A stretch of 49,129 nt of DNA from positions 1-49,129 of the forward strand of contig WQXY01000017.1 of the NCBI GenBank assembly GCA_009781515.1, given 5' to 3'. Under the pieces are notes generated by a model. The model saw only the letters and a list, made by a program, of their open reading frames with translations. It ran no database searches and was not told the origin of the DNA. Within the stretch, counting starts at the first letter, position 1; every line of letters starts with the position of its first letter. A program made the position numbers and the translations under genes. Below are positions 23,508 through 34,616 of this stretch, piece by piece. This DNA comes from Oscillospiraceae bacterium (lineage in GTDB: Bacteria; Bacillota; Clostridia; Oscillospirales; Oscillospiraceae).

Positions 23508-25631
23508 GTGCTTGAATTAGTTTCTCCGGCAGGTTCGCCCGAAGGTGTTATAGCGGCTGTACAAAACGGAGCAGATGCCGTTTACCTCGGGTTTCGTGAA
23601 TTTAATGCGTGCATGGATGCCGAAAACTTCATGTTTGATGAATTCGGACGCTCGCTTGAATATTGCCGTGTCCGCGGTATTAAAACCTACCTCACACTTG
23701 ATGCGATTGCGTATGACCACGAGCTTCCGGTTATCGCACAAAACGCCAAGGAAGCAAGCCGCTACGGTATTGACGCGGTTATCGTGCAAGACCTCGGTGC
23801 TATGAGAGCAGTACGTCAGGCTGTGCCTGAAATGCCTATCCACGCAAGCTCCCGAATGAGTGTGCATAATTTAGAGGGCGTGAAAATGGCTGCGGCAATG
23901 GGGTGCACAAGAGTAACCGTTGCACAAGAGCTGACGCGCAAGGAAATCCGCCACATCTGCAGATACTCTCCCGTAGAGATAGAAGTTTCGGTGCATGGCA
24001 ATTTATGCATGAGCTACTGCGGGCAGTGTTATATGAGTACGCTGCTTGAAGAAAACAGCGACAGCCGCGGCTTATGCGACAAACCCTGTCAGAAGACCTA
24101 CAGCGCCACAGGGCACACAATCACCCACCCGCTCAGCCTAAAAGACAACAGCCTTGTCCGATATCTTTCAGACTTGGAAGCAATAGGTGTAAAAGCCATA
24201 AAAATAGAGGGTCGCTCCAAACGCTCCGAATATACGGCGCTCGTCACAGGAATGTATTCAAAAGCGGCACGAAGCGAAAAAGAACCCTCAAGAGAAAGTG
24301 CACAAACGCTGATAAACACATTTTCAAGGCAAGGCTTCACAGACGGATATTATACCGACCGCAAAGGACCGCAAATGCTCGGGCTGCGCGAGGAAGACAC
24401 AAGAACAGACACTGTGCTCTTTGCCTCTACCCGAAAGCTTTATCTAAACGGTGAGTTTCAACGAGTGCCAATACGATTTGTCGGACAGGTTGTCAAAGAC
24501 AAACCCGCCAAACTTGCAGCAGCGGACGATAAAAAGAATGCGGCAGTTGCATACGGCCCGATACCCGAGCAATCCTTTCACAAAGAGCTGACACATGCTA
24601 TGCTGCAAACTGAGTTATATAAAACCGCAGGCACCCCGTTTATCTGCTTGGGTGTAAAAGGCTCGGTTGAGCCGGGACTTAAGCTTCCGATGTCGGCATT
24701 TGCCGATATGCGCGTAGAACTGTTTGCTGAGATATTAGAACAACGAAAGCCTATAACCATGCGGGCAGAGGGTGAGTACATTCCAAACGTTTATGCTACC
24801 GACGGATTTGTCCCCGACCTGCACGATATGAACCGCAGCGACCCTCCGCTTGTGACGGTATCTGTAACAAAAGCAGACCAGTTGTCAGAAGAAATGGAAG
24901 AGCTCGCTCCCGCCGTGTTATACATTCCCGTTACCGAGCTTGACTACGAGTCAAAACTTTTGCACAAATTTCTTGAAAATGAAAATACCATTGTAGCGGT
25001 CAGTGTGCCGAGGGTCGTTCACGATAACGAAAAGAAAAAAATCTCGAAAATGATGGAACGTGCCAAATCACTCGGCATCAAGGACGCTCTTGTAGGAAAC
25101 ATCGGGCACATACAGTATGCAAGAAGCTTTGGAATGTATGTACGTGGAGACTACGGGCTGAATATATGCAATTCGGAAGTTCTGTTTGTTCTTCAAAAAT
25201 TAGGATTAATATCGGCAACATTTTCATTTGAGATGCGTCTTAGCGAAATACGCGACCTGCCCAAGCCAATAGATACAGAGCTTATCACATACGGGCGCTT
25301 GCCGCTGATGTATACGGAAAACTGCATCGTCCGCAATTGCACAGAAGCTTGCACATGCGACAGCTTTACAGGCTTGGTTGGTGAAAACGGTATGCTCTAT
25401 CCGGTTATAGCAGACTTTGGTTGCCGAAACACACTGCTTAACTCAAAAAAGCTCTTTATGGCAGACAAACGAAAAATTTTATCAACGCTTGGTCTTTGGG
25501 CGCAAAGACTCAGCTTTACCACAGAAAACGCGATTGAATGTGTTTCCGTTCTAAAGAGATATTTGGGCAAAGGCGATTATTCACCACCCGGATTTACGCG
25601 CGGAGTATATTTTAAGGATATCGAGGTCTGA
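23508..25631 (+). CDS. Peptidase U32 family protein with DUF3656 (RlhA-like)
   Basis: Of 707 residues, the U32 domain (about 1-300) shows LVSPAGSPEGVIAAVQNGAD at its start and the signature EVSVHGNLCMSYCGQC at about 159-174, with further cysteines SRGLCDKPCQ; these ligate an iron-sulfur cluster in the family. A DUF3656-like region follows (about 300-450) and then a C-terminal part with more cysteines (NCIVRNCTEACTCDSF). E. coli RlhA of this family hydroxylates 23S rRNA C2501; other members are called collagenase-like. Start GTG at 23508, weak ribosome site. First gene of the mreC-mreD-mrdA-uvrA operon. rRNA hydroxylation is the best guess. Confidence 0.88.
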   Translation: MLELVSPAGSPEGVIAAVQNGADAVYLGFREFNACMDAENFMFDEFGRSLEYCRVRGIKTYLTLDAIAYDHELPVIAQNAKEASRYGIDAVIVQDLGAMRAVRQAVPEMPIHASSRMSVHNLEGVKMAAAMGCTRVTVAQELTRKEIRHICRYSPVEIEVSVHGNLCMSYCGQCYMSTLLEENSDSRGLCDKPCQKTYSATGHTITHPLSLKDNSLVRYLSDLEAIGVKAIKIEGRSKRSEYTALVTGMYSKAARSEKEPSRESAQTLINTFSRQGFTDGYYTDRKGPQMLGLREEDTRTDTVLFASTRKLYLNGEFQRVPIRFVGQVVKDKPAKLAAADDKKNAAVAYGPIPEQSFHKELTHAMLQTELYKTAGTPFICLGVKGSVEPGLKLPMSAFADMRVELFAEILEQRKPITMRAEGEYIPNVYATDGFVPDLHDMNRSDPPLVTVSVTKADQLSEEMEELAPAVLYIPVTELDYESKLLHKFLENENTIVAVSVPRVVHDNEKKKISKMMERAKSLGIKDALVGNIGHIQYARSFGMYVRGDYGLNICNSEVLFVLQKLGLISATFSFEMRLSEIRDLPKPIDTELITYGRLPLMYTENCIVRNCTEACTCDSFTGLVGENGMLYPVIADFGCRNTLLNSKKLFMADKRKILSTLGLWAQRLSFTTENAIECVSVLKRYLGKGDYSPPGFTRGVYFKDIEV

Positions 25632-25646
25632 TAAAGGAGTTACAAA

Positions 25647-26519
25647 ATGAAAGCGATACTCACAAAAAGGACAATCATAATTTTTTCTACTGCATTGTTG
25701 CTCGCATTTATTACAATTATATCAGTTAATGTGTTTAACAGCTCAGGCCCTGTTACGGGTTTTGCAAATACCGTTACAAGACCTGTCAGAGCACTTGCAA
25801 CTACGGTAGCCAGTGCGTTCGGCGATATATTTTCCGCAATATACAGATATGAAGCACTCGAAAAAAGAAACGAAGAGCTTGTTGCAAGAATTGCCATTCT
25901 CGAAGCAAACTACCGCGCCGCAGACGAACTGGCGGAAGAAAATAACCGTCTTCGTGCTCTTCAAGGCTTTAGAGAACGCCATGGCGGATATGAACACGAA
26001 ATGGCATCTCTTATAGGCAGAGGCAGCGACAACTTTTCTTCTACATTTACCATAAACATGGGGTACGCCAACTCAAAAATAGAGCGTGGAATGGCGGTTG
26101 CAACCGAGGAGGGAGTGCTTATCGGACAGGTTCATGACGTAGGAGCCGCACAGTCCACGGTAATCACTATACTTGACACGAAGTTTTCGGCTGCTGCGTA
26201 CGTTGGACGCAGGGATACAGGCGACGAGGGAGACAGCTCGGCTACGGTCAGAGGCGACTTTACATATATGCGCAGCGGTCTTCTGATGCTTGAAAAATTT
26301 GACGCCGACCTCATAGTAAGAAAAGGTGACACGGTTATCACATCGGGCATAGGTGGCGTCTTCCCTGCAGGTCTTATTGTCGGCGAGGTTGATGTGGTGT
26401 CGAGAAATGACAGCGGTATAAGCAGATTTGCAACAGTCAGACCACTGCTTGACCTTGAAAACATATCGCTTGTATTTGTTATTACAGGCTTTGAAAGTAC
26501 GGAACAAAGAGATACATAA
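25647..26519 (+). CDS. mreC: Rod-shape protein MreC
   Basis: Scaffold of the elongasome that binds PBP2. Of 290 residues, the N-terminal membrane segment (about 8-30) is followed by a coiled coil (about 65-112, EALEKRNEELVARIAILEANY) and a beta-barrel domain (about 115-280) with GMAVATEEGVLIGQV and VITSGIGGVFPAGLIVGEV. It starts after AAAGGAGTTACAAA, 15 bases from the U32 gene. mreB is not in the window. Identity is firm. Confidence 0.96.
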   Translation: MKAILTKRTIIIFSTALLLAFITIISVNVFNSSGPVTGFANTVTRPVRALATTVASAFGDIFSAIYRYEALEKRNEELVARIAILEANYRAADELAEENNRLRALQGFRERHGGYEHEMASLIGRGSDNFSSTFTINMGYANSKIERGMAVATEEGVLIGQVHDVGAAQSTVITILDTKFSAAAYVGRRDTGDEGDSSATVRGDFTYMRSGLLMLEKFDADLIVRKGDTVITSGIGGVFPAGLIVGEVDVVSRNDSGISRFATVRPLLDLENISLVFVITGFESTEQRDT

Positions 26520-26522
26520 AAC

Positions 26523-27050
26523 ATGAAAAAGAAAGCAATAGTAAACTTAATATTACTCCATGCACTCTTTTTAGTTGTGGTGTATGTTTTTCAAGGTGTT
26601 ATATTCCCGTATGTACGCTTTGGCGGATTTGTTCCACTGCTTCTGCCTGTTGCAGTTACCGGCATAGCCTTGTATGAGGGTCGGTATAAAGGTGGTCTGT
26701 CGGGTCTTTTTGCCGGAATTTTTTGCGACATATCATTTAATCAACCTGTTGGAACATTTACGGTGTTTTTGACATTGGTAGGGCTTGGTATAGGGACACT
26801 TTCAGACACAGTGGTATTGAGCGGTTTTATCGCATTTTATATAGGGAGCGCTGCAGTTCTTATTGTTTCGGCATTTATCCAAATGCTGCCGATTATTGCC
26901 CTGCCGCACAGCATTCCGACAAGTATAATCATGGGTACGGTTATAGGGCAAACAGTCTATTCGCTGGTGCTTGCCTTTCCAATATGGTTTATTGTGCGAG
27001 CACTCGGCAAACGCGCAGAGAGGATAACGCCGTCAGGTCGAATAGTGTGA
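26523..27050 (+). CDS. mreD: Rod-shape protein MreD
   Basis: Integral membrane partner of MreC. The 175 residues form about five or six hydrophobic helices (LLHALFLVVVYVFQGVIF, VPLLLPVAVTGIALYEG, GGLSGLFAGIFCDI and on) with the usual GL.aGlf.Di pattern of MreD around 50-75. It begins 3 bases after mreC with only a weak ribosome site, so it is probably translated by coupling. Identity rests on fold and position. Confidence 0.92.
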   Translation: MKKKAIVNLILLHALFLVVVYVFQGVIFPYVRFGGFVPLLLPVAVTGIALYEGRYKGGLSGLFAGIFCDISFNQPVGTFTVFLTLVGLGIGTLSDTVVLSGFIAFYIGSAAVLIVSAFIQMLPIIALPHSIPTSIIMGTVIGQTVYSLVLAFPIWFIVRALGKRAERITPSGRIV

Positions 27051-27078
27051 GGGGAAAGACGCTTAAGAGGTACTAAAA

Positions 27079-29196
27079 ATGCAAAAATTATACACACCCG
27101 CAAGAATGGTTGTTATTTTCATAATAATGGCATTAATTCTTACAGTTTATGTTTCTGCTTTATATAATGTGCAGGTGTATCAGCCGAGGCTTCATGCCGA
27201 CGAGCAGTCGCACGGGCGGATTATCACACGCACGTCAACCATAGCAGCTGCACGGGGCAATATTTACGACAGAAACGGCGTGCTTCTTGCGTCGGGCAGA
27301 CCGTCATATGACATTCGCCTTGACTGGTGGGCGCTGCGTGGTATGCCCGAAGCAAATGACGTTGTTTTGGAACTCATTAACGCCACGCTCGACGAGGGTC
27401 TTACATATAACGACACGTTTCCTGTCACAAGGGGGGCGCCGTTTGAGTATCTGACAAACATGACATCAACTCAACGTAACCGTTTGAATACATATTTTGA
27501 GTATCACGGAATAAATCCCGAGATTGATGTTTCCGAGCTGCTTGCATGGTTTCACAATCATTACAGAATTCATTATACTATCGGAATACTTGATGCGCGC
27601 CTCATTATCGGCGTGCGTTATGAGCTTGAAATCCGTGCAATAATAGGCTCGATTACGCCATATGTCTTTTCTGCCGATATCAGCACTGACTTTGTTTCGT
27701 ATTTAGCCGAGAGAAATCTGACAGGCGTTTTTATCGAAACATCCTATGCAAGAGAATATCATACAGTTCATGCACCGCACCTTTTAGGTTATATCGGAAG
27801 AATGACTGCCGAGGAATATGAAGTATATAAAGAGCGCGGATATCCTATGGACGCACTTGTCGGCAAGATAGGAACAGAGTTTGCGTTTGAAGAAATACTG
27901 CACGGCTCCGAGGGGCAGCGGATTGTTCAGCTAAATGAAGAGGGAACCGTATTTCGAGATGAAGTTACCAAAGAACCCGAACCGGGTCAACATATCTATC
28001 TGACATTAGACCTTGACCTGCAAATAGCATCCGAACATGCACTTCGCTCGCAAATTGAAACAATAAATCATCAACGCCAAGAAGCAAATGCAACAAGAGA
28101 CGATGACGATGAAGAACTTGAGCTTATTACGGGAGGGGCAGTTGTTGTAACAAATGTAAACACAGGCGAAATCCTTGCTGCAGCCTCATATCCGACATTT
28201 AACCTGCTTACTCTGTCGCAGGACTGGCCGATGTTAAATACCGACCCGAACTTCCCGATGTTCAACCGTGCCACGCAGGCAACATATGCCCCCGGTTCTA
28301 CTTTCAAAATGGTAACAGCGCTTGCGGGGCTGCGAAATATCAGCTTTTTGTCCCGATATTTCCCAATAGATGATACAGGGCGTTTTACAAAATACGAAGA
28401 TGTTGGTTTTGTTGCGACATGCTGGTTATATAATAGTCAAGGTGTCGGACACAGAGAAGTTAATCTCGTTCAGGCATTAGCATGTTCGTGCAACTATTAT
28501 TTTCTACAGGTTTCAGACTGGCTTGCGGGAGGTCACGCAGCAAATGCCGCAGATATGCTCGCAGAGGCAGCTATGGAGTTTGGACTTGGAATAAAAACAG
28601 GACTTGAAATACCCGAAGCAGCAGGGCGCCTCGCGCTGCCCGAAGTTAAAGCGTTATTAAAACCGACTGAGGGTTGGTATAATGCCGACGTTCTTCTCGC
28701 AGGTTTCGGACAAGGTGAAAACCGCTTTACACCCGTTCAGCTTGCAAACTACGCAGCCACCATAGGCAATGGCGGAACATTGTATTCGCTGTCATTTTTA
28801 CGCAGAGTAGTCAGTGCCGACTTTACAGAACCGATTTTTGAAAATGAGCCTCGAATTCTTAACCAAATTGAAGAAACCGATTTTATAAGTTATATCCAAG
28901 AGGGAATGGTTGCTGTTTCAACAGGTCCCGGAGGTACGGGACGACCGGTATTCTTAAACTATCCGATTACGGTTGCGGCAAAAACAGGTACGGTGCAGAT
29001 TGAGGGACGCTCTATGAACAACGGCATATTTGTATGCTACGCACCTGCAAACAATCCGGAAATTGCCATATCGGTTGTTGTTGAAAAGGGCGGTTCCGGC
29101 TCACAAATCATGGCTATAGCACGAATGATTTTTGACCATTACTTCATCACAGAGAGCACATTCCTTGCAGTTCCTTACGGGCAAATGATACCATAG
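27079..29196 (+). CDS. mrdA: Penicillin-binding protein 2, elongation transpeptidase
   Basis: Class B PBP that cross-links peptidoglycan during elongation. Of 705 residues, one N-terminal membrane segment (about 8-32), a dimerisation/pedestal domain with [13 protein letters not shown] at about 58-70, then the transpeptidase with catalytic S407 in STFK, SCN at 470-472 and KTGT at 635-638. RBS AAGAGGT. Its place after mreCD points to PBP2 rather than the division or spore paralogue. An acidic insertion DDDDEELEL near 345 lies just before the transpeptidase core. Confidence 0.95.
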   Translation: MQKLYTPARMVVIFIIMALILTVYVSALYNVQVYQPRLHADEQSHGRIITRTSTIAAARGNIYDRNGVLLASGRPSYDIRLDWWALRGMPEANDVVLELINATLDEGLTYNDTFPVTRGAPFEYLTNMTSTQRNRLNTYFEYHGINPEIDVSELLAWFHNHYRIHYTIGILDARLIIGVRYELEIRAIIGSITPYVFSADISTDFVSYLAERNLTGVFIETSYAREYHTVHAPHLLGYIGRMTAEEYEVYKERGYPMDALVGKIGTEFAFEEILHGSEGQRIVQLNEEGTVFRDEVTKEPEPGQHIYLTLDLDLQIASEHALRSQIETINHQRQEANATRDDDDEELELITGGAVVVTNVNTGEILAAASYPTFNLLTLSQDWPMLNTDPNFPMFNRATQATYAPGSTFKMVTALAGLRNISFLSRYFPIDDTGRFTKYEDVGFVATCWLYNSQGVGHREVNLVQALACSCNYYFLQVSDWLAGGHAANAADMLAEAAMEFGLGIKTGLEIPEAAGRLALPEVKALLKPTEGWYNADVLLAGFGQGENRFTPVQLANYAATIGNGGTLYSLSFLRRVVSADFTEPIFENEPRILNQIEETDFISYIQEGMVAVSTGPGGTGRPVFLNYPITVAAKTGTVQIEGRSMNNGIFVCYAPANNPEIAISVVVEKGGSGSQIMAIARMIFDHYFITESTFLAVPYGQMIP

Positions 29197-29210
29197 AAAG
29201 CGAAGAAAAA

Positions 29211-32039
29211 ATGCGAGATAACATTCACATCAAGGGTGCACGCGAAAATAATCTGAAAAACATCGACTTGGAAATACCGAGAGATAAATTAGTTGTACTG
29301 ACGGGCATATCGGGGAGCGGAAAATCTTCACTTGCTTTTGATACAATCTATGCAGAGGGTCAACGGCGTTACGTCGAGTCGCTGTCGGCATACGCACGTC
29401 AATTTTTGGGGCAAATGGAAAAACCGGATATTGATTATATCGAGGGGCTATCGCCCGCTATTTCCATTGACCAGAAAACAACAAGCCGCAACCCCCGTTC
29501 CACGGTTGGTACGGTTACTGAAATTTACGACTATCTGCGTCTTTTGTGGGCGCGTATCGGCATACCTCATTGCCATATTTGCGGCAAGGAAATAAAACAA
29601 CAATCGGTTGACCAAATAGTAGACAGTGTTTTAACACTACCCGAAGCGACCAGAATACAAATAATGGCACCTGTTATCCGCGCGCGCAAGGGTGAGTATC
29701 AAAAAGTTTTTGAAGACGCCCGCAGAAGCGGTTATGTCCGTGCCCGTGTGGACGGAAGCGTTTATGATTTATCCGAGGAAATTAAGCTCGACAAGAACAA
29801 AAAGCATAACATTGAAATTATTGTTGACCGTCTTGTTATAAAAGACGATATCGCCCGCCGCCTGACGGACTCCGTTGAAACGGCGCTGACACTCGCAGGC
29901 GGACTGCTTATAATTGATGTTGTCGGTGAAGACAGGGAAATGATGTTTTCGCAAAATTACGCATGTGAAGAATGCGGCGTTTCCATGGAAGAACTGACGC
30001 CGAGATTATTTTCGTTCAACAATCCGTACGGTGCCTGCTCAAAATGCACAGGTCTCGGAACGCAGCTTAGGGTAGACCCGTCACTTATTATTCCAAATCC
30101 GACAATGTCAATAGAGGACGGTGGTATATCCGCCTCGGGTTGGGGAAATGTAAAAAATGACGGAATTTCAAAAATGTATTTTGAAGCTCTCTCCAAAAAA
30201 TACAGATTTAAGCTGACCACACCGATAAAAGACCTTCCTGACGAAATTATGGAAATTATTCTCTACGGCACAAAAGGTGAGAAGTTAGATTTATATTACG
30301 ACCAGCCTCGGGGCAAAGGTGTTCTCACACAACCCTTTGAGGGAATAGTCAACAACATCGAGCGGCGGTATAAGGATACTCAAAGCCTATCAATGCGGTG
30401 GGAGCTTGAGACCTATATGGCAGAGCACCCATGTCCGGACTGTGAGGGGCGCAGGCTCAAAAAAGAAGTTCTCGCGGTCACAGTCGGCGATATTAGCATA
30501 GCAACTCTTACGGAAATGTCGATTTCACGGACAATGGATTTCTTAAACGGCTTAAAGCTAAAAGAAAAAGACGAAATGATTGCCCGACGGATATTAAAGG
30601 AAATAAACGAAAGGCTTGGCTTCTTACGAAGTGTCGGGCTTGAATACCTCACGCTCAGCCGTCAGGCAGGCTCACTGTCGGGTGGTGAAAATCAGCGCAT
30701 TCGCCTTGCGACACAAATCGGCTCATCACTCATGGGTGTGCTCTATATTCTTGACGAACCGTCAATCGGTTTGCATCAGCGCGACAACATCAAGCTGCTT
30801 AATATGTTAAAACGACTTCGCGACCTTGGCAACACCCTGCTCATAGTCGAGCATGATGAAGAAACCATGCTTGCTGCCGACTATATTGTTGATATCGGTC
30901 CCGGCGCGGGAGTTCACGGCGGGCAGGTTGTCTGTGCGGGAACAGCCGAGGAAGTTATGGCATGTGAAAAGTCTATAACAGGCAAGTATCTCAGCCGAAA
31001 AAAGAAAATACCTGTACCAAAAACACGCAGACAAGGTAACGGACATTTTCTGATAGTAAAAGAAGCGGCTGAAAATAATCTCAAAAATTTAACCGTGGAA
31101 ATACCCCTCGGCAAAATGACAGCAGTAACAGGGGTTTCGGGCAGCGGTAAGTCTTCTCTCATAAATGAGGTTGTATATAAAACACTTGCCTCGGTGCTCA
31201 ACGGTGCAAAAGCTCGCCCCGGTTTGCATGGCAGCGTTCATGGCATGGAATTTCTCGACAAGGTTATTGATATCGACCAGTCGCCAATCGGTCGCACACC
31301 GCGTTCAAACCCCGCAACCTATACAGGCGTTTTCGGCGATATCCGTGACTTGTTTGCATCAACACAAGATGCCAAAGCAAAAGGTTATAAAGCAGGGCGT
31401 TTCTCATTTAATGTGCGTGGCGGACGCTGCGAGTCTTGCAGCGGCGACGGGCTTATAAAGATTGAAATGCACTTTTTGCCGGATATTTATGTTCCGTGTG
31501 ATGTGTGCAAAGGCAAAAGATATAACAGAGAAACTCTTGAAGTGCGTTATAAGGGCAAGAATATACATGAAGTGCTTGAGATGACTGTTGACGAGGCACT
31601 TGAGTTTTTTGAAAATCTTCCAAAGATAAAGCAAAAGCTTGTGACACTCGTTGATGTGGGGCTTGGATATGTAAAACTCGGACAGCCGTCAACAACCCTG
31701 TCCGGCGGTGAAGCACAGCGTGTCAAGCTCTCTACCGAGCTGAGCAAACGCTCGACAGGAAATACATTTTATGTGCTCGACGAGCCGACAACAGGACTGC
31801 ACACGGCAGATGTTCACAGATTGGTTGATGTGCTCAATACTCTTACCGATGCGGGAAATACGGTTGTTGTCATTGAGCATAATTTGGACGTAATAAAAAC
31901 CGCCGACCATGTAATTGACTTAGGTCCGGAGGGCGGCGATGCGGGCGGCGAGGTTTTATTTGCGGGAAGTCCGGAAGATGTTGCGCAATGTGAGGCAAGC
32001 TACACGGGGCAATACTTAAAGCGAGTGCTTTTCCAATGA
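29211..32039 (+). CDS. uvrA: Excinuclease ABC subunit A
   Basis: DNA damage recognition ATPase of nucleotide-excision repair. The 942 residues have two ABC modules: Walker [14 protein letters not shown] near 32-44 and [14 protein letters not shown] near 642, signature segments [13 protein letters not shown] and [13 protein letters not shown], zinc-finger cysteine pairs CHIC, CEEC/CSKC, CPDC, and [12 protein letters not shown]. Last gene of the U32-mre operon, 14 bases after mrdA. uvrB is 13 kb away on the other strand. No clear terminator is seen before the convergent anti-sigma gene 24 bases on. Confidence 0.98.
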   Translation: MRDNIHIKGARENNLKNIDLEIPRDKLVVLTGISGSGKSSLAFDTIYAEGQRRYVESLSAYARQFLGQMEKPDIDYIEGLSPAISIDQKTTSRNPRSTVGTVTEIYDYLRLLWARIGIPHCHICGKEIKQQSVDQIVDSVLTLPEATRIQIMAPVIRARKGEYQKVFEDARRSGYVRARVDGSVYDLSEEIKLDKNKKHNIEIIVDRLVIKDDIARRLTDSVETALTLAGGLLIIDVVGEDREMMFSQNYACEECGVSMEELTPRLFSFNNPYGACSKCTGLGTQLRVDPSLIIPNPTMSIEDGGISASGWGNVKNDGISKMYFEALSKKYRFKLTTPIKDLPDEIMEIILYGTKGEKLDLYYDQPRGKGVLTQPFEGIVNNIERRYKDTQSLSMRWELETYMAEHPCPDCEGRRLKKEVLAVTVGDISIATLTEMSISRTMDFLNGLKLKEKDEMIARRILKEINERLGFLRSVGLEYLTLSRQAGSLSGGENQRIRLATQIGSSLMGVLYILDEPSIGLHQRDNIKLLNMLKRLRDLGNTLLIVEHDEETMLAADYIVDIGPGAGVHGGQVVCAGTAEEVMACEKSITGKYLSRKKKIPVPKTRRQGNGHFLIVKEAAENNLKNLTVEIPLGKMTAVTGVSGSGKSSLINEVVYKTLASVLNGAKARPGLHGSVHGMEFLDKVIDIDQSPIGRTPRSNPATYTGVFGDIRDLFASTQDAKAKGYKAGRFSFNVRGGRCESCSGDGLIKIEMHFLPDIYVPCDVCKGKRYNRETLEVRYKGKNIHEVLEMTVDEALEFFENLPKIKQKLVTLVDVGLGYVKLGQPSTTLSGGEAQRVKLSTELSKRSTGNTFYVLDEPTTGLHTADVHRLVDVLNTLTDAGNTVVVIEHNLDVIKTADHVIDLGPEGGDAGGEVLFAGSPEDVAQCEASYTGQYLKRVLFQ

Positions 32040-32063
32040 TACCTACCCGTTCCCTACATCGAA

Positions 32064-32987
32064 TTATCTATATATTGAGTATAATACGACAGAATACGAG
32101 CTTTTAAGTGTGCTGTCGTTATTGTTCATCACCACATAATTATCAGTTTTTGACAGCTGCGTTAAAAGGGCGTGCACCTCATCATTTGGGATTTCGTATA
32201 GGGAATACCAATTATGCCAAGGGCCGTGAGGCGACACTTCGTAGTCTTCCATATGAGAGAGATGTTCCTGTGTTATTAATATCCAACATGAAGCACCTTT
32301 GAGAAACTCCATTGTTTCGTCTACTTCCTGCCGTGTCAAGCGTTGTGCTCTGCGGTTTAATGCATCAAACGCCAACAAAGCCTCAATTGAAGCAGCGTCT
32401 GCATCTACTATAAAGCTCTCGTTTCCGATGCCGTCATCGTGCGGTTTGTTCTGCGGTGGTGCCGCTGCATCCGGCGCTGAAGCATCAAAAACATGCCATG
32501 ATGTATCACCGCCTCCTGTGCTTGTGCCCGTGGGATGAAGGTCGTTACGGTCGGAGCTAAGGCCCGGCAGCATTTCATCGCCTGCGGGTGCTGAATAATC
32601 GCCGAAGGAAGAAGCCAAAGGCGCGAAATTATCGGCACCCCTCGGAGCAAAAAGATCGCCCCAAAAACCCCATACAAGCAAAACAACAGCCAAACATGCG
32701 GCAATCGGCATATAACGTGTCAGAAAAAATTGAATGTTTCTTTTGCGTTTTGTCGCGATGACAGGTTTTTCTGCTTTTATCCTGTTCATAACGCCGATGC
32801 GAAGTGCGTCGGGAACAAGTGTGTCGGAAATATCTGCGGCAACAGAGATTTCTTTATATACTTCAAGTAAGGCGGAGCAATCTTCACATGCGTTTAAGTG
32901 CCCAAGCAGCTTTTGTGTTTCCTGCTCAGACAGCTCGTTATCGTGATATGCACTAAGCTGCTCCACATAATCTATACAGTTTTTCAT
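32064..32987 (-). CDS. Zinc-type anti-sigma factor, membrane anchored
   Basis: Holds the upstream-encoded sigma factor inactive at the membrane. Of 307 residues, the ZAS motif H-x3-C-x2-C appears in GHLNACEDC (about 29-37), one membrane segment at about 90-112 (YMPIAACLAVVLLVWGFW), a Gly/Pro/Asp-rich linker (115-200) and an extracellular domain of about 100 residues (SIEALLAFDALNRRAQRLT...). GGAGGGGGAGC precedes the ATG, which overlaps the sigma stop by 4 bases. The signal sensed is unknown. Confidence 0.9.
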   Translation of the reverse strand: MKNCIDYVEQLSAYHDNELSEQETQKLLGHLNACEDCSALLEVYKEISVAADISDTLVPDALRIGVMNRIKAEKPVIATKRKRNIQFFLTRYMPIAACLAVVLLVWGFWGDLFAPRGADNFAPLASSFGDYSAPAGDEMLPGLSSDRNDLHPTGTSTGGGDTSWHVFDASAPDAAAPPQNKPHDDGIGNESFIVDADAASIEALLAFDALNRRAQRLTRQEVDETMEFLKGASCWILITQEHLSHMEDYEVSPHGPWHNWYSLYEIPNDEVHALLTQLSKTDNYVVMNNNDSTLKSSYSVVLYSIYR

Positions 32988-33616
32988 GATGCTCCCCCTC
33001 CTTCCTTTTGTGTGCTGTACAGTATTTGACGATAACCCTCGGGAAAAGTTCCCTTTTTTTTCAATATTTCTACTAATTTTTCTCGTGCGCGTGCAAGCCG
33101 TGATTTTACCGTTCCGGTATTTATGCCGAGAGTTCCTGAAATATCCTCATAACTCATACCCGTAACTTCTCGCATCACAAGGATTTCGCGATGATTTTGA
33201 GGGAGCAGCTTTATGCTGTCGGCTATATTTTTTCGCGTTTCTTTTCGTATTGCATTATCTTCGGGCAGATTTCGCAAATCGGGTATTTCCAAAGGTTTTA
33301 AGTTGCCCGAGGTGTCCTCATAATCGAGAGACACTATTTTTGCGGAGGAGCTTTTTCGTATGAAGTCAATGCACATATTATATGTAAGTCTGTATAACCA
33401 GACGGAAAACTTGCTTTCACCACGAAAACTTTTAAGCTGACGATATGCCTTTATAAACGCCTCTTGAGAGACATCAAGTGCGTCTTCTTCATTTTTGGTC
33501 ATTTTCAAAGCGAGATTGTATACGTTTTTCTGATTTGCCAAAACTAAATCTTCAAACGCGTTTTTATCCCCGCTCATAACCTTTTGAATTATTAATTTTT
33601 CTTCTTCAGCTGTCAT
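32984..33616 (-). CDS. ECF-family RNA polymerase sigma factor
   Basis: Of 210 residues, region 2 (about 20-95: ALDVSQEAFIKAYRQLKSFRGESKFSVWLYRL) and region 4 (about 140-195: LPQNHREILVMREVTGMSYEDISGTLGINTGTVKSRLARA) are complete, with a short linker. This is the SigW/RpoE type. The ATG overlaps the dusB stop by 4 bases, so sigma expression is tied to dusB and mnmG transcription. The anti-sigma gene follows with a 4-base overlap. Identity as ECF sigma is firm; its regulon is unknown. Confidence 0.96.
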   Translation of the reverse strand: MTAEEEKLIIQKVMSGDKNAFEDLVLANQKNVYNLALKMTKNEEDALDVSQEAFIKAYRQLKSFRGESKFSVWLYRLTYNMCIDFIRKSSSAKIVSLDYEDTSGNLKPLEIPDLRNLPEDNAIRKETRKNIADSIKLLPQNHREILVMREVTGMSYEDISGTLGINTGTVKSRLARAREKLVEILKKKGTFPEGYRQILYSTQKEGGGAS

Positions 33617-34581
33617 AACTCTCTTATAATACCCTCGGTGATTTTTCTCAAATCATTAAGTGTTTCTGCTTTTGAGATTTGACCCTTAAAATACGAAGAA
33701 TGAGGAACACCGCGTAAATACCATGCGTAGTGCTTTCTTGCCTCGAGACAAGCGACGCGCTCGCCTTTTTGCTCGGCCGCCATTTCAAACTGTTCGAGTG
33801 CTATTTTTGCACGCTTTCCAATCGGTGGTTTTTTAGGGATATCGTCGCCTCGCAGCGCTGCGGCGGACTGCTCGAAAATCCAAGGGTCGCCCATAGCTCC
33901 GCGGGCTATCATCGCCATATCGGCACCTGTATATTTTAGAATTTTTACGGCATCTTCGGCACTCCACACATCGCCGTTTGCTATAACGGGTACGCTGACG
34001 GCTTTTTTAACCTCGCGTATAATATCCCAATCGGCCTTGCCGGCGTACATCTGTGTGCGTGTCCTGCCGTGAACAGTTATAGCCGATGCGCCTGCTTCTT
34101 CCGCCATTTGAGCAAATTCTACGGCATTGACATTACCCTTGTCCCAGCTTTTTCGTATCTTTACCGTGACAGGAGCGTCTATAGCCCGCACGACTGCTTC
34201 GATGATTTTTTTTGCTTTATCGGGGTCTTTCATTAAAGCACAGCCGTCACCGCTTTTTACGACCTTGCCGACAGGACAACCCATGTTTATGTCGATAAAA
34301 TCTGCGCCCGATATTTCAAGAGCTTTCCCTGCGGCGTCTGCCATGCAGCTTGCATCACTGCCGAATATTTGCACTGCCGAAGGGTGTTCGTCATCGCCGA
34401 TTTTAAGCAGTCCGAGAGTATTGCCGTCTTGGTAAACAAGAGCTTTGGAGCTGACCATTTCCGTGTATGTTAGCCCTGCGCCCATTTTGCGGCATATCGC
34501 ACGAAAGGCAAAATCCGTAACCCCTGCCATTGGCGCTAAAGCAAGCTGCGAATTGATTTCGATATCCCCGATTTTTATCAT
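33613..34581 (-). CDS. dusB: tRNA-dihydrouridine synthase
   Basis: Flavin enzyme that reduces uridines in the tRNA D-loop. The 322 residues carry APMAGVTDFAFR at 17-28, DINMGCPVGKVVKSGDGCALM around 97-117 with the catalytic Cys, and the FMN/phosphate motifs GRTRTQMYAGKADW and NGDVWSAEDA. Length and motifs fit the DusB group. An extended -10 promoter lies 6 bases before its ATG, so the mRNA is probably leaderless; read-through from mnmG (19 bases upstream) is also likely. Identity is firm. Confidence 0.95.
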   Translation of the reverse strand: MIKIGDIEINSQLALAPMAGVTDFAFRAICRKMGAGLTYTEMVSSKALVYQDGNTLGLLKIGDDEHPSAVQIFGSDASCMADAAGKALEISGADFIDINMGCPVGKVVKSGDGCALMKDPDKAKKIIEAVVRAIDAPVTVKIRKSWDKGNVNAVEFAQMAEEAGASAITVHGRTRTQMYAGKADWDIIREVKKAVSVPVIANGDVWSAEDAVKILKYTGADMAMIARGAMGDPWIFEQSAAALRGDDIPKKPPIGKRAKIALEQFEMAAEQKGERVACLEARKHYAWYLRGVPHSSYFKGQISKAETLNDLRKITEGIIREL

Positions 34582-34587
34582 GTTGGT

Positions 34588-34616
34588 ATTATAGCATAAC
34601 CTACCGTTTTAGCCAA
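34588..34616 (-). promoter_or_regulatory. dusB promoter, leaderless
   Basis: Minus strand TTGGCT (34611-34616), 17 bases, extended -10 TGcTATAAT (-10 box 34588-34593), then ACCAAC and the ATG. The expected start of transcription is the A of the ATG at 34581. The -35 box lies inside the last codons of mnmG. Confidence 0.7.
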
